The translations under genes were made by a program, and so were the position numbers. From Parvularcula sp038749595 (lineage in GTDB: Bacteria > Pseudomonadota > Alphaproteobacteria > Caulobacterales > Parvularculaceae), in assembly GCA_038749595.1 (NCBI GenBank), contig JBCDHW010000003.1:124001-188000 (forward strand): DNA of 64,000 nucleotides, read 5' to 3'. Below are positions 42,802-51,633 of the stretch, piece by piece. The first letter of the stretch is position 1; each line of letters opens with the position of its first letter. A model generated the notes under the pieces. The model was given only the letters and a program-made list of their open reading frames with translations, was not told the DNA's origin and did not search any database.

Positions 42802-43602
42802 ATGCGCATCGTCACTTGGAACATCAATTCCGTCCGCCTCCGTATCGATCTCGTCACCAAGTTCCTGAGGGAGGAACAGCCCGACGTCCTCTGCCTGCAA
42901 GAAACCAAATGCCACGATGACCAGTTCCCGACCAAAGCGTTCCAAAAGGCCGGCTACAGCCACCTCGCCATCAGTGGACAGAAGGCTTACCACGGCGTCG
43001 CCATCGCCGCGCGCGTACCGCTCGAGAACATCGAAAAGCGCGACTATTGCAAGATGGGCGATGCCCGCCACGTCGCTGTAACGTTGCCCGGCGGTGCGCG
43101 CCTCCACAACTTCTATGTCCCCGCCGGCGGCGATGTTCCGGACCCGGACACCAACCCAAAATTCGCCCACAAGCTCGCCTTCGTCGACGAGATGACCCGC
43201 GTCTTTAGCCGCGGCAAGAAGGAGCCGCGCATCCTCGTCGGCGACCTCAACATCGCGCCTGGCGAGCACGACGTTTGGTCCCACAAACAGCTGCTTAAGG
43301 TCGTCAGCCACACCCCGGTGGAGACCGACGCCATGAACGCCCTCATCAAGAAAGGTAGCTTCATCGACGTGGCGCGGGCGCTCGTTCCGGACGAGGAGAA
43401 GCTCTACTCCTGGTGGTCCTACCGGTCACCCAAATGGGACCAATCCGACAAAGGCCGCCGCCTCGACCATATCTGGGTCACCGAGCCCTTGCGCGAGGCC
43501 GCCCTCGCTGGTGGCCGCGAAGCCTTCCGTGTCCGCCGCGATGTGCGCGGCTGGGAAAAACCCTCCGACCACGCCCCCGTCATCCTCGACCTCGCGATTT
43601 AG
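42802..43602 (+). CDS. xthA: Exodeoxyribonuclease III (AP endonuclease)
   Basis: This enzyme cuts at abasic sites and trims 3' ends in base-excision repair. The 266-residue protein starts MRIVTWNINSVRLRIDLVTK, followed by PDVLCLQETKC with the metal-binding Glu, then VGDLNIAPGEHDVWSHKQ, SWWSYRS, RRLDHIW and the final SDHAPVILDLA with the catalytic Asp-His. Length is normal. In many relatives xthA is next to ftsK and lolA; here it is 13 kb away. It overlaps the following convergent gene by four bases (TTAG). Confidence 0.97.
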   Translation: MRIVTWNINSVRLRIDLVTKFLREEQPDVLCLQETKCHDDQFPTKAFQKAGYSHLAISGQKAYHGVAIAARVPLENIEKRDYCKMGDARHVAVTLPGGARLHNFYVPAGGDVPDPDTNPKFAHKLAFVDEMTRVFSRGKKEPRILVGDLNIAPGEHDVWSHKQLLKVVSHTPVETDAMNALIKKGSFIDVARALVPDEEKLYSWWSYRSPKWDQSDKGRRLDHIWVTEPLREAALAGGREAFRVRRDVRGWEKPSDHAPVILDLAI

Positions 43603-44483
43603 TCCGCCTCGCGCCTCGCCGCGGTCACCCGGCGACGGGTCAGCGTCTCGGTGGTCGTCCGCCGCTCAAACGTTCCGTCGGGATAGGTCACCGCAATCTC
43701 GATGCGCCGAACGCGGCTGCTAACCTGCCCGTCCTCACCGAGGGTGAACGTTGTGGTGATGCTGCCGGTGATCTCATCGTCAGCCTGCGCAGCAATCGCG
43801 TCCTCCAGAGTTGGCGGCTGCACACCGAGGATCTGGGCGAGCGCGCGTTTCCCTTCCGCCTCGTCTTGGCGGTAGCCATCGGCATTGAGTGAACCCACCA
43901 CACGGAGCGTCTCGGGCGTATCCGTTGCTGTCAAAGGACCAGCGACTGCTGCTGCGGGGTCCTTGTACATCACCCCTTCACCGATCGTCGGATGTCTGAC
44001 GTTCACGGCGGCAACCGTATCGAGAACAGTCTCAACGTCGCATTCCACCTTGAAGGCATTCCAGGTGAAGAACCACGTCCCGCAAAGCGAGCGGTCGATC
44101 TCCGCCGCCTGCAGCCACGTTTCAAGGCGCGCGTTGAGGTCATCCGCGTTCAGCAGAGAGAGGCTTCCGTCGACCCCTTGAAGAACCCGCGCGGGAAATT
44201 GCCATTCACGCTCCCGCTCTTGCTCAGAGGTCCCGAACGGCAAGTCATATTCGATGACGGTGCCGCCTCGTTCGCGCGCGATGATGGTCTCGACGAAGCC
44301 GTACCGGGAGTTTGCGCTCCCCGAACCGTCGCTGCGCTCGCTTTCCGACGTGCTGACGACCGTGATCTCATAGACTTCGCCCGCTTCTCCAATCAGCGGC
44401 CCACGTTCTATCGGCGTACAACCCGCCGAAAGCACGCTGAGCGCCATGCCGAGAACCGTCGTCTTGGTAAGCAAACGGAGCAT
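43599..44483 (-). CDS. Exported lipoprotein of unknown function
   Basis: The 294-residue protein begins MLRLLTKTTVLGMALSVLSA and has a lipobox LSAGC with Cys22 as the lipid-attachment residue. The mature part is strand-rich with acidic loops. It contains two further cysteines (LCGTWFF and KVECDVE) and a C-terminal segment of repeated Thr/Arg strands (RRTTTETLTRRR). No family recognised. The ATG at 44483 is preceded by a G-rich ribosome site. It converges with xthA. Confidence 0.75.
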   Translation of the reverse strand: MLRLLTKTTVLGMALSVLSAGCTPIERGPLIGEAGEVYEITVVSTSESERSDGSGSANSRYGFVETIIARERGGTVIEYDLPFGTSEQEREREWQFPARVLQGVDGSLSLLNADDLNARLETWLQAAEIDRSLCGTWFFTWNAFKVECDVETVLDTVAAVNVRHPTIGEGVMYKDPAAAVAGPLTATDTPETLRVVGSLNADGYRQDEAEGKRALAQILGVQPPTLEDAIAAQADDEITGSITTTFTLGEDGQVSSRVRRIEIAVTYPDGTFERRTTTETLTRRRVTAARREAD

Positions 44484-44544
44484 TATTGGTCCCCCCCGTC
44501 GCCATCTTAGGGGCTGATGCGCCGCCTCACCAACCATTTCGGCA

Positions 44545-44580
44545 CAAAAAAACGCCCCGCGCGTTCGGCGCAGGGCGTTG
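44545..44580 (-). terminator. Intrinsic terminator of the MarR-H1 gene
   Basis: On the minus strand AACGCCCTGCGC pairs with GCGCGGGGCGTT, one mismatch, around a five-base loop, followed by seven U residues (complement of A at 44546-44552). It lies 33 bases after the MarR stop, and also precedes the lipoprotein gene. Confidence 0.85.
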
Positions 44581-44613
44581 ATCGTCCGTAAAGCCCGTAG
44601 GCTTCAGGCAAGC

Positions 44614-45252
44614 TTACTTCTTGGTGGTCTTCCGACGCGTGGTTTTCTTGGCAGGAGTCTTTTTGGCTGGGGCTTTCTTGGCCGCAGTCTTCTTGGCTGG
44701 TGCTTTTTTCGCAGCAGCTTTCTTCGCCGGTGCCTTCTTCGCAGCGCGCTTGGCTGGTGCCTTCTTCGCCGGTGCTTTCTTCGCAGCGGGCTTGCGCTTC
44801 GGCGCCATCGCTTCGGCTTCGATCTTGTCGAGGGCTTCGGCGTAGGCCTTCAGCGTTTTGACAAATGCGCCTTGCTGGGTCTTCGGCAGTAGTGCGAGCG
44901 CCGCTGCTTCTGCTTTCATGACTTTCGTGTCGTGGCCGCTCAGGACCTTCTTACCAGCAGCCGTCAGCTTAACGGAGTTGGCGCGGGCGTCGTCTTTCGT
45001 CCGTTGACGTGCAACATAGCCTTTGCTCGTCAGGCGCGAGATCATGTCAGCAAGGGTCGAACGGTCGATACCGGTGCGGCGAACCAGGTCAGTCTGCGAC
45101 AGGCCTTCTTTTTCGCTGATCGCAAACAGCACCGTGAACTGACGTGCTGTCAGTCCGCCGGAGCCAACTTCTTTCTTGTACAGATCGTCCGCATATTGCT
45201 GTGCGCGACGGAGGAGGTGGCCCGGGGAGTTTTCGAGCTCGTATTTCGCCAT
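44614..45252 (-). CDS. MarR-family regulator with histone-H1-like C-terminal tail
   Basis: The 212-residue protein has a winged-helix MarR core at about 8-145: GLTARQFTVLFAISEKEGLS, DLVRRTGIDRSTLADMISRL and the wing YVARQRTKDDARANSVKLT. From residue 151 to the end it is a 62-residue Lys/Ala/Pro tail built of PAKKA repeats (AAKKAPAKKAPAKRAAKKAP), resembling histone H1 tails. The tail should bind DNA without sequence preference and may compact or bridge DNA. The ATG at 45252 follows GAGAGTG. A strong terminator follows. Effector and targets are unknown. Confidence 0.93.
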   Translation of the reverse strand: MAKYELENSPGHLLRRAQQYADDLYKKEVGSGGLTARQFTVLFAISEKEGLSQTDLVRRTGIDRSTLADMISRLTSKGYVARQRTKDDARANSVKLTAAGKKVLSGHDTKVMKAEAAALALLPKTQQGAFVKTLKAYAEALDKIEAEAMAPKRKPAAKKAPAKKAPAKRAAKKAPAKKAAAKKAPAKKTAAKKAPAKKTPAKKTTRRKTTKK

Positions 45253-45495
45253 GATGACACTCTCATTTTTTGACGTCGAAGGCGCGGGAAGCCGCGCCGG
45301 CTTCAATAGGATGAGGCGGCTGCCTCGCTTATGTTCTCATCAAGAACGCCGCGTGCGGAACGCCCCACGCGTCGGGCTTGACATGTCGTCCTTAACGAAC
45401 ACTTGCAATTTGATCGCTTCGTCTACGGAATCAAGACTTTTTGCGAGCGAAACGATACGCTAGCGGAAGATTTTGCAGTCGACGGCACCCGAAAC
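45253..45495. promoter_or_regulatory. Divergent region between MarR-H1 and NUDIX genes
   Basis: A 243-base gap between two divergent genes. It contains a perfect TTGACA at 45378-45383 on the plus strand, but the expected -10 position (ACTTGC, 45401-45406) is weak. It likely contains both promoters and perhaps a MarR operator, which I cannot identify. Confidence 0.35.
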
Positions 45496-46035
45496 ATGAC
45501 GAATACCGATTGTCCGCCTCATGAGTTCGAGAAGAAAATACCGGATGGAGATGACCGGGAACGGAATGTCTGCGTACGGTGTGGCTTCATCTCATATGAC
45601 AATCCGAAGATCGTGACAGGAAGTGTGGTTACGGATGATCAGGGTAGGATCCTCCTCTGTAAGCGAGCAATAGAGCCACGTTCAGGCTTTTGGACACTTC
45701 CTGCCGGGTATATGGAATTGGGCGAAAGCGTCGAACAATCCGCATGCCGCGAAGCGAGGGAGGAGGCACTGGCTGAGCTCGAGATTGATCAAGTCCTGGC
45801 CATCTACTCCGTGCCCCGCATTAGCCAAGTTCAGATTATGTTCCGCGCACGCCTTCTCAACCCTGAGACAATCGGCGCAGGGCCAGAGAGCGAAGACGTC
45901 ATGCTTGTGCCGTGGGAAGACATTCCCTGGACGGAGCTCGCGTTCCCGACGGTGTACTGGGCGCTCCGTCACCACCGCGAGGTGCTCGGAAAATCAGGGT
46001 TCGTTCCGTTCTCGAACCCGGCAGACGGGGTCTAG
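45496..46035 (+). CDS. NUDIX hydrolase with N-terminal zinc-ribbon
   Basis: A 179-residue phosphohydrolase acting on nucleotide diphosphate-linked compounds, probably ADP-ribose or similar. The N-terminus has CVRCGFISYDNPKIVTGSVV, one half of a zinc ribbon; the other cysteine may be Cys6 (TDCPPHEF). The NUDIX box GYMELGESVEQ then ACREAREEAL carries the metal-binding glutamates. Substrate is unknown. The frame is open upstream to 45403, but the ATG at 45496 gives the natural start. The stop overlaps that of yciB by four bases (CTAG). Confidence 0.88.
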   Translation: MTNTDCPPHEFEKKIPDGDDRERNVCVRCGFISYDNPKIVTGSVVTDDQGRILLCKRAIEPRSGFWTLPAGYMELGESVEQSACREAREEALAELEIDQVLAIYSVPRISQVQIMFRARLLNPETIGAGPESEDVMLVPWEDIPWTELAFPTVYWALRHHREVLGKSGFVPFSNPADGV

Positions 46036-46709
46036 TCGTCGGCGTTTTCGAACTTGCCGTGCTTCATGAGAAACGGCGCGTTCGCCGCGATAAATGCAAA
46101 GTAAGCCGCTGTAAAACCAAAGCCTTTGATTCCAAGCCACCATGCTTCGCCGGCGCAGTCTTCGCCCGCGATGCAGCCTGCCGTCAGTGTGCGCCAGAGA
46201 ATTTCGTTGGCGATCGCCGCGGCAACGTTAAAGCCCACGAACCGCCAGGTCAGCGTCCGCCAGGGGCCATCAGCCATCTCAATCGCGCCGTCGAACAGCG
46301 TCTTGAGGAAGTTCTGTTTCAGCAACAGCCCCAGCGCGAGGCCGCCTGCAATCAGGCCGTAGACGATCGTCGGCTTGATGTAGAAGAAGCGCTTATCTTG
46401 GAAAACAAACGTCAGCACACCGAGGCCGATAACGATCACCCCCGTCACTGCCAACATCGGCGCAACCCGCCGCGTACGGACCACAGAATAGCCAAAAGCC
46501 GCGATGAACGCCGGGATAAAGAGTGCAAGCCCCGTATAAAGACGACCATCGTCAGCGCCGAAAAGCTCCGTACCAAACAGCATATCAAGCCGCGGGCCCA
46601 GCACACCGTTCAGAGCATAGGCGCCGAAAAGCGCGATGATCGGGCCAAACTCGACCCACATTTTCTCCTTGCCTTCAAGCTTTTGCGGGGAGGGGCTCGC
46701 GTCACTCAT
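46032..46709 (-). CDS. yciB: Inner-membrane septation protein (YciB/IspZ family)
   Basis: The 225-residue protein has about six transmembrane segments and the family motifs FFYIKPTIVYGLIAGGLA, LFDGAIEMADGPWRTLTWRF and ANEILWRTLTA. YciB affects envelope and division-plane processes in enterobacteria. It lies immediately downstream of ftsY (11 bases), a conserved alphaproteobacterial arrangement. It is slightly longer than the common 180-residue form, with an extra C-terminal helix and a CIAGEDC loop. Convergent stop overlap with the NUDIX gene. Confidence 0.92.
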   Translation of the reverse strand: MSDASPSPQKLEGKEKMWVEFGPIIALFGAYALNGVLGPRLDMLFGTELFGADDGRLYTGLALFIPAFIAAFGYSVVRTRRVAPMLAVTGVIVIGLGVLTFVFQDKRFFYIKPTIVYGLIAGGLALGLLLKQNFLKTLFDGAIEMADGPWRTLTWRFVGFNVAAAIANEILWRTLTAGCIAGEDCAGEAWWLGIKGFGFTAAYFAFIAANAPFLMKHGKFENADD

Positions 46710-46720
46710 GGGGGTACGTC

Positions 46721-48016
46721 CTATTCGTCAGTGGTCATAGCGCGGGCAAAATCGCGCGCATTGAAATCGCGGAGATCATCGACACCTTCACCGATGCCGA
46801 TGTGGTGGATGGGGATGCCGAACTGATCGCCGAGGGCGACGAGGATCCCGCCGCGCGCTGTGCCATCGAGCTTAGTCATGACGAGGCCCGTGACTCCCGC
46901 CGTTTCAGAGAACGCTTCAGCTTGGCGGATGGCGTTCTGCCCGACCGTCGCGTCGAGCACCAACAGTGTGTCGTGCGGCGCGTCGGGATCGAGCTTTTTG
47001 ATGACACGGACGATCTTGCTGAGCTCATCCATCAGTTCGCTGCGGTTTTGAAGGCGCCCTGCCGTGTCGATCATCACCACGTCATGCCCATCGCGCCGCG
47101 CGGTTTCGATGGCTTCAAAGGCCAGCCCCGCTGCGTCCGCGCCGTGGGGTTTGCTGAGGACAGGCGCACCCGTCCGTTCACCCCAGACTTTCAGCTGCTC
47201 AATCGCGGCCGCCCGGAACGTGTCGCCCGCTGCGAGGAGCACGGAGTGTCCTTGCGCGACGTATTTCGAGGCGAGCTTGCCGATCGTCGTGGTCTTCCCC
47301 GCGCCATTGACGCCGACGGTCAATATAATGTGCGGCTTCCGCGCCGGATCGATCTCAAGAGATTTCTCAAGCGGTTCAAGGGTTTCCGCTACGACCGCCG
47401 CCAGAATCTCGCGCACATCCTGGTCGCTAACATCCTGGCCAACGCGCTCTTTGCGCAACCGACCAATCACCCGCTCGGTCGCTTCCATGCCGAGATCGGC
47501 GGAGATCAGAAGGTCTTCGAGCTCCTCGATCGTGTCTTCGTCGAGCTTTTTCTTGGTGAGGATGTCCGCAACGCCGCTCGTCAGCTTTTGCGACGTGCGG
47601 CTAAGGCCAGCGGTCAGCCGACTGAAGAACCCGCGCTTCTTCTCGGGCTCCGGCGCAACTTCGGGCTCCGGCTCGGCCGCAGGCTCAATGGCCGGGGCCG
47701 GTTCTGGCGTAGGCTGAGGATTAATGTTCTCTTCTTGTTCCTCCGCAGACGGAGGGAGAGGGTCGGCGGCGGCCACATCCGGCTCCGGTTGCCCTTCATC
47801 AACGTCGGCCTCATCAGCACCGCCATCGCGAACAGCCGTGGACGGAGGTGTCTCCTGCAGCGTCTGCTTCTCAACATCCGAGGCCGGACCGTCGGCAACG
47901 GAGGGCGTCTCGTCTTCATCCGGCACTGGTGCAGGCACCGGCGCAGGGGGGGCGTCTTCTGCGGTTTTCTTCTTCCCGAAGAGCCGGCCAAACAGGCCCT
48001 TTTTCTCGTCAGCCAT
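46721..48016 (-). CDS. ftsY: Signal recognition particle receptor FtsY
   Basis: FtsY docks SRP-ribosome complexes on the membrane. The 431-residue protein has a long acidic Pro/Glu/Ala-rich A domain (residues 1-130) and then the NG GTPase domain. That domain has GVNGAGKTTTIGKLA (G1), LLAAGDTFRAAAIEQL, DVVMIDTAGRLQN (G3), GLVMTKLDGTARGG (G4) and the C-terminal IGEGVDDLRDFNARDFA. Complete and typical. It lies between mtaB upstream and yciB downstream, all on the minus strand. Confidence 0.97.
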   Translation of the reverse strand: MADEKKGLFGRLFGKKKTAEDAPPAPVPAPVPDEDETPSVADGPASDVEKQTLQETPPSTAVRDGGADEADVDEGQPEPDVAAADPLPPSAEEQEENINPQPTPEPAPAIEPAAEPEPEVAPEPEKKRGFFSRLTAGLSRTSQKLTSGVADILTKKKLDEDTIEELEDLLISADLGMEATERVIGRLRKERVGQDVSDQDVREILAAVVAETLEPLEKSLEIDPARKPHIILTVGVNGAGKTTTIGKLASKYVAQGHSVLLAAGDTFRAAAIEQLKVWGERTGAPVLSKPHGADAAGLAFEAIETARRDGHDVVMIDTAGRLQNRSELMDELSKIVRVIKKLDPDAPHDTLLVLDATVGQNAIRQAEAFSETAGVTGLVMTKLDGTARGGILVALGDQFGIPIHHIGIGEGVDDLRDFNARDFARAMTTDE

Positions 48017-48039
48017 AAAGGTCTTGGTCCGGTTCTTGT

Positions 48040-49269
48040 CTATGCAGGCGCTGCGATCAGGTGGCGCCCCTCGCGGGCGCTGGCAATGACCTCGACGCGG
48101 TCACCTGGCGCAAGGTGCAGCGCCGATGGGAGGTGCACGTCGGTAAAGTCGGCAAAGCGCCCGCGGGGCACACCGTTCTTCACCTCTTCAATCAGCACAA
48201 GGTTCGCCCGGCCTACCCGCGCTTCAAGATGCGCTGTCAGTGCCCGGTCGGCGGCCACGCGCAGGCGCGCCGCACGCTCTTTAATCAGCCCGCGGTCCAG
48301 TTGCGGCATCCGCGCTGCTGGGGTGCCTGTCCTCGGTGAGAACGGAAAGACGTGAACGTAGGAAAGCCCGCAATCGTCCACCAGGTCGAGCGACGCCTGG
48401 AACATCTCCTTCGTCTCCGTCGGAAACCCAGCGATGATATCCGCGCCAAACGCCATCCCAGGCCGCGCGTCGCGGAGGCGGGCGCAAAGCTCCACTGCCT
48501 GGGCGCGCGAATGGCGGCGTTTCATCCGCTTCAAGATCATATCGTGCCCCGCCTGCAGCGACAGGTGCGCATACGGCGCAATCCGCTCCACCCCGGTCAT
48601 CAGGTCGAAAAGCCGATCATCGATCTCCGCCCCGTCAATCGACGAGAGGCGCAGCCACACATGTTCAGGCAGAGCGTCGTTCAGCGCCTCAACCAGGTGC
48701 CCGAGGCTCAGCCCCTCGCCGAGGTCCGGGCCCCAGGAGGTGAGGTCCACGCCGGTCAGCACCACTTCCTCCGCCCCCCGATCAACCAAGGCGCGGGCCG
48801 CCTCGCAAGCCTCCGCAATCGGCGTCGATCGCGCATCGCCCCGGCCATAGGGGATGATACAGAACGTACACCGATGGTCACAGCCATTCTGCACGGCCAG
48901 CGGCGCGCGCACGTCGATGCTCCGCGGCGCGGCGGCCACCGCGCTCGGCAGGCTCCATGCCGCAGGATCGAGCTTCTTCTCGTTCGGCACGCGGAGGGTC
49001 ACCTCCGGCATCGCTTCGAAGGCTTCAGCGTCCACCTCAGCGGCGCAGCCCGTCACCACCACCGGGCGGCCAGGGTTCTGGCGCGCCGCGCGGCGGATCG
49101 CTTGGCGGCTCTGGCGCACGGCTTCGTTGGTCACCGCGCAGGTGTTGACGATGATAGGCGCGGCCCCGCCCTTCGCCTCGGCAAGCGTCGCCATCGCCTC
49201 GGTCTCCGAAGCGTTGAGGCGACAGCCCAGGTTCACAGTGATGGCGCGGTTCTCATGCATCCGCCCCAT
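48040..49269 (-). CDS. mtaB: tRNA t6A37 methylthiotransferase MtaB
   Basis: MtaB adds a methylthio group to t6A37 of tRNAs. The 409-residue protein has the N-terminal [4Fe-4S] motif with Cys in VNLGCRLN, then NTCAVTNEAVRQSRQ and VTGCAAEVD. The radical-SAM cluster is NGCDHRCTFCIIPYGRG. The later YAHLSLQAGHDMILKRMKR and the C-terminal TRAM-like region are present. The start may be 49269 or 49260; the region further upstream is not conserved. It precedes ftsY by 23 bases. Between it and dapF, normally adjacent, sits a serine hydrolase on the other strand. Confidence 0.94.
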   Translation of the reverse strand: MGRMHENRAITVNLGCRLNASETEAMATLAEAKGGAAPIIVNTCAVTNEAVRQSRQAIRRAARQNPGRPVVVTGCAAEVDAEAFEAMPEVTLRVPNEKKLDPAAWSLPSAVAAAPRSIDVRAPLAVQNGCDHRCTFCIIPYGRGDARSTPIAEACEAARALVDRGAEEVVLTGVDLTSWGPDLGEGLSLGHLVEALNDALPEHVWLRLSSIDGAEIDDRLFDLMTGVERIAPYAHLSLQAGHDMILKRMKRRHSRAQAVELCARLRDARPGMAFGADIIAGFPTETKEMFQASLDLVDDCGLSYVHVFPFSPRTGTPAARMPQLDRGLIKERAARLRVAADRALTAHLEARVGRANLVLIEEVKNGVPRGRFADFTDVHLPSALHLAPGDRVEVIASAREGRHLIAAPA

Positions 49270-49517
49270 GTGCGCGGGCGACGCGATGGGAACAACCCCT
49301 CCGGTTGGCGCAGGCTCTTTGCCTAGGCGCTTATCCGGCCTTCCCAGCGAGAATCCCCGCGGGTCCGCGCCAGCAAACAGGGCATCACGGCGCACGTCCG
49401 GACGCAACAGCTCCCTCGCGGGCGGCGGAACGTGGGCGCCGAGGCTGAAACAAACGCTTGCCCGGGCACAGGCCTTAAGGGACGTAGGCGTCTAGATTGA
49501 TTGTTGAGGCCCTCTCT

Positions 49518-50780
49518 ATGCGTTTTTCACCCTCCACCCTTGCGCTGCTTCTCGGTGTTTGGCTGCTCAACGCTTGTGAGCCCTCAAGCGAGACGACTGC
49601 GCCGATCGCTGACCGAACGCCCGTCGACGAAGCGATCGACGACGTTGTGGAGCGCGGGGTCATGCCTCTCCTCTACGCGCGGGTCGAGCGCTTTGACGGC
49701 AGCGTGGTCTACGAGCACAGCGCGGTAAACCCGCTTTTCACCGAGCGCGAGCCGACGGGCGAAAGCTGGATGCGCATCTGGTCGATGAGCAAAAGCGTCA
49801 CGATCGCGACGATCTTGAGCCTCGAAGAAGACGGCATCCTCAGCCGAACGGACCCGGTCACCGATTACATCCCTGAGTTTTCTGAGCTCGCCGTGTTGAG
49901 CGCCGATGCTGACCAAGAGAATTGCGGCGACGAAACCCGCGCCCCCAAAAGGGCGATGACGATCGAAGATCTCCTCAACCACAATGACGGCTTCTATTAC
50001 CCGTTCACGGGCTATACGTGCTTGGATGAGGCCATGGTCGATGCGCGCCTTCCTGAAGCAACGTCTCCGGATGACTTAATCAGCAGGATCGCCTCCCTCA
50101 CGCTCCATCCGACCGGCATTGGCGCCAGCCAGTACGGGATCGGCACCACCGTCTTAGGTCTCGTGGCGGAGCGTGCGACAGGGAAGCCGTTTGCCGACGT
50201 CGTCGAAGAGCACGTCACGGGCCCCCTCGGTATCGCGGATACGCTGCGCTACACGCTGCCCGCCGACGCTGAGACATACCCCCGGGTGACGGGCAAAAGC
50301 GGCAGCCTCGCGCTGGCTGACAGCGGTGATCTCGACATTTTCGGCGGCCCTGTTCCTCAGTATACGGCGGACACCAATATCTTTCTGGGCGGCGAGGGTA
50401 TGGTTGCCACCACCAAGGGCTATGCTGCGTTCTTGCGCATGATGGGCAGCATGGGCGCCCTCGATGGCACGCGTATCTTGGAAGAAGAGACGGTCATCGA
50501 CTGGTCCTCGCCCAAGACGCAGCTTGATAGTCCGTACGGACACAATGGCTTCAACATCTGGGTGACGAACGGCCGGTTCGATGACTTACCCAACCAAAAG
50601 CCAGGCCTCTTGGTCGGCGGCGGCTACGAAGGCACCGCCTTTTGGATCGACGTTGACGCGGGGTATGTTGGGCTCCTCATGTCCCAAGTTCACGCTGCGC
50701 CCCTGGACGGTGTTGACGAAGTCGCCCGCCTGCGGGGCTTGATCTACCAGCACATCCTGGAACCTGGAGTTCAGCACTAA
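49518..50780 (+). CDS. Serine hydrolase lipoprotein (class C beta-lactamase/DD-peptidase fold)
   Basis: The 420-residue protein has a lipoprotein signal (MRFSPSTLALLLGVWLLNAC) with Cys20. The active-site SxxK motif is S89-M-S-K92 in IWSMSKSVTIATIL, and further on AKRAMTIEDLLNHNDGFYYP shows the family pattern. This fold includes DD-carboxypeptidases, esterases and beta-lactamases; the activity here is not known. The Tyr-x-Asn motif may be the YPF/YGI region, uncertain. The start follows TTGAGG. It is convergent with dapF and divergent from mtaB, and so interrupts the usual dapF-mtaB order. Confidence 0.87.
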   Translation: MRFSPSTLALLLGVWLLNACEPSSETTAPIADRTPVDEAIDDVVERGVMPLLYARVERFDGSVVYEHSAVNPLFTEREPTGESWMRIWSMSKSVTIATILSLEEDGILSRTDPVTDYIPEFSELAVLSADADQENCGDETRAPKRAMTIEDLLNHNDGFYYPFTGYTCLDEAMVDARLPEATSPDDLISRIASLTLHPTGIGASQYGIGTTVLGLVAERATGKPFADVVEEHVTGPLGIADTLRYTLPADAETYPRVTGKSGSLALADSGDLDIFGGPVPQYTADTNIFLGGEGMVATTKGYAAFLRMMGSMGALDGTRILEEETVIDWSSPKTQLDSPYGHNGFNIWVTNGRFDDLPNQKPGLLVGGGYEGTAFWIDVDAGYVGLLMSQVHAAPLDGVDEVARLRGLIYQHILEPGVQH

Positions 50781-50799
50781 AGCCAGCGCGCTGCAGGGC

Positions 50800-51633
50800 T
50801 TAGAACGTGCCCTCGCGGTGAAGCCGCACAGGACCCGCCATCGTCACCCGGCCGGTGTCTTTGTCCCAATTGATCTCAAGCGTACCGCCGTCGGCCTCTA
50901 TCGCGGCATCGCGCTTGGCGCGGCCGCGCCTTACCGCAGCGACAAGCGTGGCGCAGGCGGCGGTGCCGCAGGCTTTGGTCATCCCGACGCCGCGCTCCCA
51001 TGTCCGCGTGCGATAGCCGCCGGGCTGGGCGCTCGCGACGGTGACGTTGACGCGGTCGGGAAAGAGGGGATGGGTCTCCACCTCCGGCCCCATCTCGTCA
51101 ATCGGAAAGGCCGCGGCATCCTCCACGAAAAACACCGCATGCGGATTACCCATCGAGACGCCAACGGGAGGGATCACGCCGTACTTCGACAAAAGCTGCG
51201 GCGAGAGCGGCAAGAGCGCGGTATCCTCGCAAGGCTCAGCCACCGGGATCTCGTGGGGCGCGAAGGCGGGGAAGCCCATGTCGACCACCACCCGATCGCC
51301 TTCTTTCTTGGCTTGCAAGGTGCCGCCGGGGCTGCCGAACGTGGCCATATCGGCCCGCACTTCATCCATCAGCAGCCACGCGACACAGCGCGCCGCGTTC
51401 CCGCAAGCCCCCGCTTCGCTGCCATCTTGGTTCCAGATCAGCATCGATGTTCCGTAGACGATACCGATCACCTGGTCGCAGCCAAAGGGCCCCTCGCGAT
51501 CGCCCAAATACTGCGCTGCAGCCTCCGTCATGAAGCCGCCCGCTCGCATGTCGACGACGACAAAATCGTTCCCGGCGCCGTCCATGACCCAATAGGGGCA
51601 TCCGGCGAGGCTTTGGAGGGCAGGGTGCGTCAT
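50800..51633 (-). CDS. dapF: Diaminopimelate epimerase
   Basis: DapF interconverts LL- and meso-diaminopimelate, needed for lysine and peptidoglycan. The 277-residue enzyme has the two cysteine motifs of the catalytic pair: EAGACGNAARC (Cys77) and VGMTKACGTAACATLV. VDMGFPAF and the VSMGNPHAVFF strand are typical. The start overlaps the stop of the upstream membrane-protein gene (ATGA), which ties it to the putative polysaccharide operon. In most relatives mtaB follows directly. Confidence 0.96.
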   Translation of the reverse strand: MTHPALQSLAGCPYWVMDGAGNDFVVVDMRAGGFMTEAAAQYLGDREGPFGCDQVIGIVYGTSMLIWNQDGSEAGACGNAARCVAWLLMDEVRADMATFGSPGGTLQAKKEGDRVVVDMGFPAFAPHEIPVAEPCEDTALLPLSPQLLSKYGVIPPVGVSMGNPHAVFFVEDAAAFPIDEMGPEVETHPLFPDRVNVTVASAQPGGYRTRTWERGVGMTKACGTAACATLVAAVRRGRAKRDAAIEADGGTLEINWDKDTGRVTMAGPVRLHREGTF

